Below, piece by piece: positions 45,513-50,297 of a DNA stretch of 50,297 nucleotides. Made by a program: the position numbers and the translations under genes. The notes under the pieces are model-generated. The model worked only from the letters and a program-made list of their open reading frames with translations, was not told where the DNA came from and did not search any database. The DNA is taken from NCBI GenBank assembly GCA_004020365.1, contig SAQR01000047.1, forward strand, positions 1 to 50,297, read 5' to 3'. Each line of letters opens with the position of its first letter. The stretch's first letter is position 1. Source of the stretch: Mesorhizobium sp. Lineage in GTDB: Bacteria; Pseudomonadota; Alphaproteobacteria; Rhizobiales; Rhizobiaceae.

Positions 45513-45528
45513 CGAACCGATCGGTTCG
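45513..45528. promoter_or_regulatory. Orphan perfect palindrome CGAACCGATCGGTTCG
   Basis: A perfect 16-bp palindrome between the DUF680 gene (start 45219) and the end of the DUF2270 gene. It has the shape of a TetR-family operator, but no TetR gene is next to it. Confidence 0.55.
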
Positions 45529-45569
45529 ATTTTCCGCTGACGCGCAAGTGCGTTCGCAGATTTACCGCT

Positions 45570-46268
45570 CTAGACGTGCACGTCACCAAAGGAGAGCTCG
45601 CCGTCGTCGCTCACGGTCAGGAACGCCGTGACCAGCAGGCCGGCATAGAAGGCGGCGACCAGCACGACGATGACCAGGCCGGGAATGGGCCCCAGGGCAG
45701 CGCCGGCAACCGCCTCGCGCACCGAACTGACGAAGTCGATGCGGACACCTTCGGTTAGAAGACTGGGGGTCGACAGTTTCAGGATCCAGGCCAACAGCAG
45801 GATCAGCAGCATATGGATGTAGTTTCGACGCAGACGGCGCGCCAACGCCGCTCGCTGCGAAATGAGGAATTTTGGAGTGCGCAGACTTTCGCCGACGACC
45901 AACAGCCAATCGGACGCGAAGTCCGGCTGCGGTGAGAATATCTGCGCGAAATAGTGCCGCTCGAATTGGCGCACGCGGGCCCGGTAAACGTCGAAGAAGC
46001 GATATCGCCGCGCTTCTATCCACAGCAGCAACAGGACAAGCAGCATGGCAAAAAGCAGCACGCCGTGATGCGCGCTGGCCGTCGAAAGCGAGATGGACAA
46101 CATTGCCGCGACGACCGTTATCGCCCAATTGCTCGTCCGGTCCAGGCGGTCGCGCCACCCCGTCATGCGCAGAATCTCGGCGCGATGAAAATGCGCCATC
46201 GTGGTCACGAGTTCGCCGGGCGAAAGCGTCCTTCCAACCGGGGCCGGCGCTGCCAACGCTTCTGCCAT
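45570..46268 (-). CDS. DUF2270 integral membrane protein
   Basis: A 232-aa protein with four hydrophobic helices and the DUF2270 pattern: HFHRAEILRMTGWRDRLDRTSNWAITVVAAMLSISLS, IEARRYRFFDVYRARVRQFERHYFAQIF and RRNYIHMLLILLLAWILKLSTPS. Function unknown. I chose the ATG at 46268 because GGAG lies 8 bp upstream; 46274 and 46328 are alternatives. It follows the oxidoreductase by 56 bp and may be cotranscribed. Confidence 0.88.
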   Translation of the reverse strand: MAEALAAPAPVGRTLSPGELVTTMAHFHRAEILRMTGWRDRLDRTSNWAITVVAAMLSISLSTASAHHGVLLFAMLLVLLLLWIEARRYRFFDVYRARVRQFERHYFAQIFSPQPDFASDWLLVVGESLRTPKFLISQRAALARRLRRNYIHMLLILLLAWILKLSTPSLLTEGVRIDFVSSVREAVAGAALGPIPGLVIVVLVAAFYAGLLVTAFLTVSDDGELSFGDVHV

Positions 46269-46324
46269 CACCATGTCTCCACCGCCACGCAAAAACGGCT
46301 GGTTGGGTATATCGTTCCGACGCT

Positions 46325-48433
46325 TCAATTGGCCGGGCGCAGCCAGACCTTGTTGTCGTGGAACGCCGCACCGCCATAGGGCGCCGGCGCATCGGCGCCG
46401 GTCAGGACATTGATGCCCTCGCCGCGCTCGTGGGCGCTGTTGGGCCAGATGCCTTCGGCCACCACGACACCGCGCTTGACGCCGTCGAACAATCTTGCGT
46501 GCAGCACGACTTCGCCGCGCGCATTGCCGATCTCGACGCGATCGCCATTGGCCAACCCATAGGCTGCCGCATCGTCCGGATGCAAAAGCAGTTCCGGTCG
46601 GCCCTCCTTGGCCTTCGACACCGGCGTCTCGGAAAAAGTCGAGTTGAGGAAGTTGCGCGCCGGCGAGGTGGCCAGCCGGAACGGATGTGCCGCATCCGCC
46701 ACCTCGATAAGATCGACGTGGTCGGGAAATTCCGGCAGGCTTGCCACCGGCCCGAACAGGCCCATGCTTTTCGGCGGCCGGTTGGGCGCCGCCTGCCCGG
46801 TCCAGTCAGCGCGAAAGCGGAATTTTCCGTCCGCGTGGCCGAAGCCGTCGATAAAATGCGCCGCCGCAAAATCCGGCTGCAAATCGACCCACTTTTGTTC
46901 CTTGAGGCTCGAAAAACTGCCCAGCCCGCGCTTGCCCAAAATGATGTCGATATGCTGCTGCTCGGTCATGCCGAAGCCGGGCCTGTCGCCAACACCGAGC
47001 CTTTTGCCGAGTTCCTCGATGACGAAATGGTTGCTGCGCGGCCCTTCCGGCGGGTCGATCAGCTTCGGCCCGAGCGTGATGTGCTGGTTGCCGCCGCCCT
47101 TGTAGACATCGTCATGCTCTAAAAACATCGTCGCCGGCAACAAGACATCGGCGAGTTTTGCGGTGTCGGTCATGAACTGCTCGTGCACGCAGGAAAACAG
47201 GTCGTCGCGCAAAAAACCCTGCTTCACCAGCCGCTGCTCCGGCGCGACATTGACCGGATTGGTGTTCTGGATCAGCAGCGCCGTCACCGGCGGGCCGCCA
47301 TAGAGCGCATCCTCGGCGCCGGTCAGCACCGGGCCGATGCGCGAATGGTCGAGATGGCGGATCGCGGGGTCGCGCATCCGCGTGCCTTCCAGCAGTTCCT
47401 GGTTCAGCTTGAAGATGCCCGAATTGGAATGGAAGGCGCCGCCGCCCTCATATTGCCAGCAGCCGGTGACTGCGGCGATCGAGGCGGCGGCATGCATGTT
47501 GATCGAACCATTGCGCTGCCGCGAAAAACCGTAGCCGAGGCGGAAATAGGTTTTCCTGGTCGTGCCGACGAGGTGAGCGAAAGCCTCGATCTCATCGACG
47601 GCAAGCCCGGTGATATCAGCCGCCCATTGCGGCGTCCTCGTCTGAAGATGCGCTTCCAGACCGTGCGGATCGTCGGTGTATTTTTCCAGATAGCCGCGGT
47701 CGGCCATGCCGTCACGAAACAGCACATGCATCACCGCGCAGGCCAGCGCGCCGTCGGTGCCGGGCTTCAGCACCAGGCCGAGATCCGCCTGCTTCATCGT
47801 CGCGTTCTCGTACACATCGATGACGACGATTTTTGCGCCGCGTTCCTTGCGCGCCTTGATCGCGTGGGTCATGACATTGACCTGGGTGACCACGGCATTG
47901 GTGCCCCAGATCACCACGCAGTCAGACTTGGCCATCTCGCGCGGGTCGGGACCGCGCAGCGCGCCGGCGCCCATCATCCAGCCGGTCCAGGCCAGATTGG
48001 TGCAGATCGAACCGAAGAAGCCGGAGTATTTTTTCGCATGGCGCAACCGCTCGATGCCGTCGCGCTGCACCAGCCCCATCGTGCCGGCATAGTAATAAGG
48101 CCAGACCGTCTCCGAGCCGTGTTTTGCCTCGGCCACGATGAATTTTTCGGCGACCAGGTCGAGTGCGGCCTCCCAGCTCGCTTCCTTCCAAAGGCCCTCA
48201 CCCTTGGCGCCGGCACGGATCAGCGGCTTCAGCAAGCGGTCGGGATGATGGACGCGGTCGGCATAGCGGGCGACCTTGGCACAGATGACGCCAGCCGTGT
48301 AGCTGTTGGCCTTGGCGCCATGAACGCGGCCGATGCGCTTGCCGTCGAGCAGCTCGACCTCGAGCGCGCAGGTCGACGGGCAATCGTGCGGACAGGCCGA
48401 ATGGCCGATCTTGAGCTTGGCATGTTGATTCAT
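46325..48433 (-). CDS. Molybdopterin-containing oxidoreductase
   Basis: A 702-aa DMSO-reductase-family enzyme. The N-terminal [4Fe-4S] site is visible as CPHDCPSTCALEVELLDGKRIGRVHGAK and VICAKVARYADRVHHPDRLL. The molybdopterin-binding core shows WPYYYAGTMGLVQRDG, GSICTNLAWTGWMMGAGALRG and VIWGTNAVVTQVNVMTHAIKARK; the C-terminal domain is PELLLHPDDAAAYGLANGDRVEIGNARGEVVLHARL. No Tat signal, so it is cytoplasmic. The substrate is not known. The 5' end and about 45 bp of leader are duplicated at 49855-50113, beyond the ccdA-thioredoxin pair. Confidence 0.92.
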   Translation of the reverse strand: MNQHAKLKIGHSACPHDCPSTCALEVELLDGKRIGRVHGAKANSYTAGVICAKVARYADRVHHPDRLLKPLIRAGAKGEGLWKEASWEAALDLVAEKFIVAEAKHGSETVWPYYYAGTMGLVQRDGIERLRHAKKYSGFFGSICTNLAWTGWMMGAGALRGPDPREMAKSDCVVIWGTNAVVTQVNVMTHAIKARKERGAKIVVIDVYENATMKQADLGLVLKPGTDGALACAVMHVLFRDGMADRGYLEKYTDDPHGLEAHLQTRTPQWAADITGLAVDEIEAFAHLVGTTRKTYFRLGYGFSRQRNGSINMHAAASIAAVTGCWQYEGGGAFHSNSGIFKLNQELLEGTRMRDPAIRHLDHSRIGPVLTGAEDALYGGPPVTALLIQNTNPVNVAPEQRLVKQGFLRDDLFSCVHEQFMTDTAKLADVLLPATMFLEHDDVYKGGGNQHITLGPKLIDPPEGPRSNHFVIEELGKRLGVGDRPGFGMTEQQHIDIILGKRGLGSFSSLKEQKWVDLQPDFAAAHFIDGFGHADGKFRFRADWTGQAAPNRPPKSMGLFGPVASLPEFPDHVDLIEVADAAHPFRLATSPARNFLNSTFSETPVSKAKEGRPELLLHPDDAAAYGLANGDRVEIGNARGEVVLHARLFDGVKRGVVVAEGIWPNSAHERGEGINVLTGADAPAPYGGAAFHDNKVWLRPAN

Positions 48434-48544
48434 GAGGCCAAGCTAGCCGTTTATGGCGCTGGCGTGTAGGGCCAGATGCAGCGCTAACTTGCTTCTCCTT
48501 GCTGAGGCAAAGCTGAAAATCTGGCGACCGCCAGCGCAGAGCCG

Positions 48545-49264
48545 TTAGAACTGCGTCGTCAACGCCGTCAGCCACTCGGGCGAAGCGTTGACGAGTGCGG
48601 TTTCCAACGCCTTGTCGAACCCAGACAGAATCGCGGCGGCGGTCATCACCAGCAAGACGCCTAACGCGACCTTCAGCCCGCTGCCGGCGGCGGCGATGTG
48701 GCTGCGCCAACTCAGCAAGGTCGCGCGGGACAGTAGTCCGAGGATCAGCAACGGCACGGCAGCACCGAGACCAAACAGAACCATGGTGACCCCAACCTGG
48801 CCAAGGTCTTGGCCCTGCGCTGCAAGGACGGAAGCGGCACCGAGAGTCGGGCCAACGCAAGGGCTCCACACCGCGCCGAGCAGCAGACCGACGCCGAACT
48901 GCCCCCGAAGGCCAACGGAGGAAAAGCCGCCAAACCGCTGCTCGACCCAGTTGCCGGCGGGACCGGCCGCAAGCGCGATATGCGCCTGGAATGCCGGCAC
49001 GATCAATATCGTGCCGAGGACGAGCATCAGAACTGCGGCGGCGCTGCGAAAGACACCGCCGTCAAACCCGACAGAGAACCCGATCGTGGCGACGAAAAGC
49101 CCTATGGCCGTGAAGGATATGGCAAGTCCTGCGGCCAGCGCGATGGGGCCATAGCGATGCTGACTGACGGCCGCACCGAGCACGACCGGGATCAGCGGCA
49201 GCACGCATGGCGACAGCGTCGACAGCACCCCGGCCAGGAACGAAAATATGAAGCCGAGTAGCAT
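48545..49264 (-). CDS. ccdA: CcdA/DsbD-type thiol transporter
   Basis: A 239-aa, six-helix membrane protein. The two reactive cysteines are in LSTLSPCVLPLIPVVLG and GAVWSPCVGPTLGAASVLA, the CcdA/DsbD-beta signature. It carries reducing power from cytoplasmic thioredoxin to periplasmic thiol proteins. The thioredoxin-like gene starts 9 bp upstream on the same strand and is probably its partner. The pair is flanked by copies of the oxidoreductase 5' end. Confidence 0.92.
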   Translation of the reverse strand: MLLGFIFSFLAGVLSTLSPCVLPLIPVVLGAAVSQHRYGPIALAAGLAISFTAIGLFVATIGFSVGFDGGVFRSAAAVLMLVLGTILIVPAFQAHIALAAGPAGNWVEQRFGGFSSVGLRGQFGVGLLLGAVWSPCVGPTLGAASVLAAQGQDLGQVGVTMVLFGLGAAVPLLILGLLSRATLLSWRSHIAAAGSGLKVALGVLLVMTAAAILSGFDKALETALVNASPEWLTALTTQF

Positions 49265-49273
49265 CGCCGCCGC

Positions 49274-49669
49274 TCAGATCGTTTTATCAAGCAATTGCTT
49301 AATGGCATCCGCCTTGGTCACGCCAACAAGCCGACCGACTTCCGTTGCGCCCTTGAAGGTGATCAGCGTGCTCTGCATCCGCGCACCAAGAGCCCGAACA
49401 ACCTCTTTTTGGGAATCGAAATCGACTTCGAAAACGGCCAGGTTTGCGTACTCGGGCGCAGGCAGCAACTGGCCGAGCACCCGCTTCTGCGCCTTGCAGA
49501 TCGGACACCAGCTGGCGGTGATCTCGACCAGGATCGGCTTGCCTGCCTTTTGCGCCTCTTTGAAGGCCTGCCGTGTGTAGGCCATGCGGCTGGCAGCCAG
49601 CGCCGTCGGAGCCGAGGCGAGGCCCGATATTGCGGTCAGGCCGATGAGGAAGGTGCGACGGTCTAGCAT
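49274..49669 (-). CDS. Exported thioredoxin-like protein
   Basis: A 131-aa thioredoxin-fold protein with a signal peptide (MLDRRTFLIGLTAISGLASAPTALAAS; the RR could be Tat-compatible). The active site is ITASWCPICKAQKRVL, a WCxxC motif. The cis-Pro region is replaced by MQSTLITFKGATE, in which Ser-Thr stands where many thioredoxins have Pro. AGGAG lies 9 bp before the ATG at 49669. It probably receives electrons from the CcdA encoded just after it. Confidence 0.9.
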   Translation of the reverse strand: MLDRRTFLIGLTAISGLASAPTALAASRMAYTRQAFKEAQKAGKPILVEITASWCPICKAQKRVLGQLLPAPEYANLAVFEVDFDSQKEVVRALGARMQSTLITFKGATEVGRLVGVTKADAIKQLLDKTI

Positions 49670-49854
49670 TTCTTGACTCCTGAAGGTGTCGGCGGGCAAG
49701 TAATCCCGCCATGGCGGACGTGAGGATACGGTCCGTTGTTCGCGCCAGGGACGGCGAACGTTACAGGCTCACAGTAATGTTACCGAGGCCGCCCTTCGCT
49801 TGTGTCCAGTGCATTCGACGCCGTCAGCAGCCATCAGGTGCTCACACCAAGCGC

Positions 49855-50113
49855 ATCAGTGGCTTCAGCAAGCGGTCGGGATGATGGACGCGGTCGGCAT
49901 AACGGGCGACTTGGCGCAGATGACGCCTGATGTATACGCATTGGCCTTGGCGCCATGGACGCGGCCGATGCGCTTGCCGTCGAGCAGCTCGACCTCGAGC
50001 GCGCAGGTCGACGGGCAATCATGCGGGCAGGCCGAATGGCCGATCCTGAACTTGGCGTGTTGATTCAAGGGGTTTGTCTAGCGGGTTTTAGGAGCGGCGT
50101 GTAGGGCCAGATG
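49855..50113 (-). pseudogene. Decayed copy of the oxidoreductase 5' end
   Basis: A ~260-bp duplicate of 48219-48478. It encodes NQHAKFRIGHSACPHDCPSTCALEVELLDGKRIGRVHGAKANAYTSGVICAK, nearly the same as the intact gene. But the ATG has become TTG (50068), one base is lost near 49912 so the frame changes after VICAK, and the copy stops near codon 70. The copy includes the leader word GGCGTGTAGGGCCAGATG (48461-48478 and 50096-50113). Confidence 0.92.
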
Positions 50114-50142
50114 TGGCGCAAGCCAAGCGCCTATCTCCCCCC

Positions 50143-50297
50143 TTGAGGGCCCTTGAGGGGGAGATGTCGCCGAAGGCGACAGAGGGGGTCGCGGCGCGTG
50201 GAGCGCCGACATCTTTCGCGACGAAGTAAGACGCTGGCGATCCACGCGAGACGACCCCCTCTGCCCTGCCGGGCATCTCCCCCTCAAGGGGGGAGAT
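50143..50297. repeat. RIME-like palindromic repeat, cut by the window end
   Basis: Arms starting ATCTCCCCCCTTGAG near 50143 and ending CTCAAGGGGGGAGAT at 50297 flank a ~60-bp centre. The left arm has an extra 10-bp copy of GGCCCTTGAG and the GTCGCCGAAGGCGAC hairpin. It is the same family as 18953-19111. Confidence 0.8.

Overview
The window looks like chromosomal DNA of a Rhizobiales bacterium, most likely Mesorhizobium. The reasons are high GC content with strong G/C use at third codon positions, a DUF680 secreted protein (a family I know mainly from Mesorhizobium), an aapJQMP general amino-acid ABC transporter, EcfG-type (GGAAC) stress promoters, and several RIME-like palindromic intergenic repeats. 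This genus call is inference from gene content, not a database match.

Layout. 1-122 is the 3' end of groEL with terminators. 0.5-12.1 kb holds small modules: TetR/OsmC/SnoaL-like, a LysE exporter, an amidohydrolase, a YkgJ cysteine-cluster protein, a three-gene operon of unknown function, cspA, csbD, a Tat-exported metallophosphoesterase, a second TetR with a NIPSNAP protein, and fumC. 12.2-17.1 kb holds two DoxX paralogues and the ppk-ppx polyphosphate operon. 17.4-25.1 kb holds a CHCC zinc-finger protein, an FAD monooxygenase, the aapJQMP operon and metC. 25.3-27.0 kb is an ECF sigma factor with a DUF4142 protein and a cupredoxin. 27-30.2 kb has a divergent SDR/MarR pair, a DUF1232 protein and an SLC13-type permease. 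30.6-33.8 kb is a stress-like patch: an Nramp-like transporter, a zinc ribbon, a small helical protein, DUF1236 and a frameshifted YidB-like gene. 33.9-34.7 kb has tRNA-Arg(TCT), the ETC complex I 18-kDa-type protein and tRNA-Pro(TGG). 34.9-38.7 kb has an alpha/beta hydrolase divergent from a GlxA/AraC regulator, and a LysR regulator divergent from a frameshifted SDR. 39.2-44.9 kb is a core block: hdaA, perM and a CDP-alcohol phosphotransferase on minus, then purM-purN, a decayed ParDE module and sixA on plus. 44.9-50.3 kb has DUF680, DUF2270, a molybdopterin oxidoreductase, a ccdA-thioredoxin pair and a decayed duplicate of the oxidoreductase 5' end.

How it fits together. Much of the window is house-keeping or transport (TCA cycle, purine synthesis, polyphosphate, amino-acid uptake, replication control) mixed with regulator-target pairs whose operators can be read directly: perfect palindromes for MarR and TetR, and 21-bp-phased direct repeats for the AraC-type regulator. 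GGAAC-type promoters precede csbD, DUF1236, the YidB-like gene, the ECF sigma gene and the DUF4142 gene, which suggests a general-stress layer.

The most unusual signals are structural. The ccdA-thioredoxin pair is bracketed by a decayed ~260-bp copy of the neighbouring oxidoreductase 5' end. The ParDE module is bracketed by a 25-bp copy of the purN 3' end, and its toxin is broken by two frame changes. The last 18 bp of groEL are repeated past its stop. The sigma gene and the gene after it share a promoter-like motif with identical 30-bp geometry. I see no CRISPR array, no rRNA, no transposase and no phage genes.
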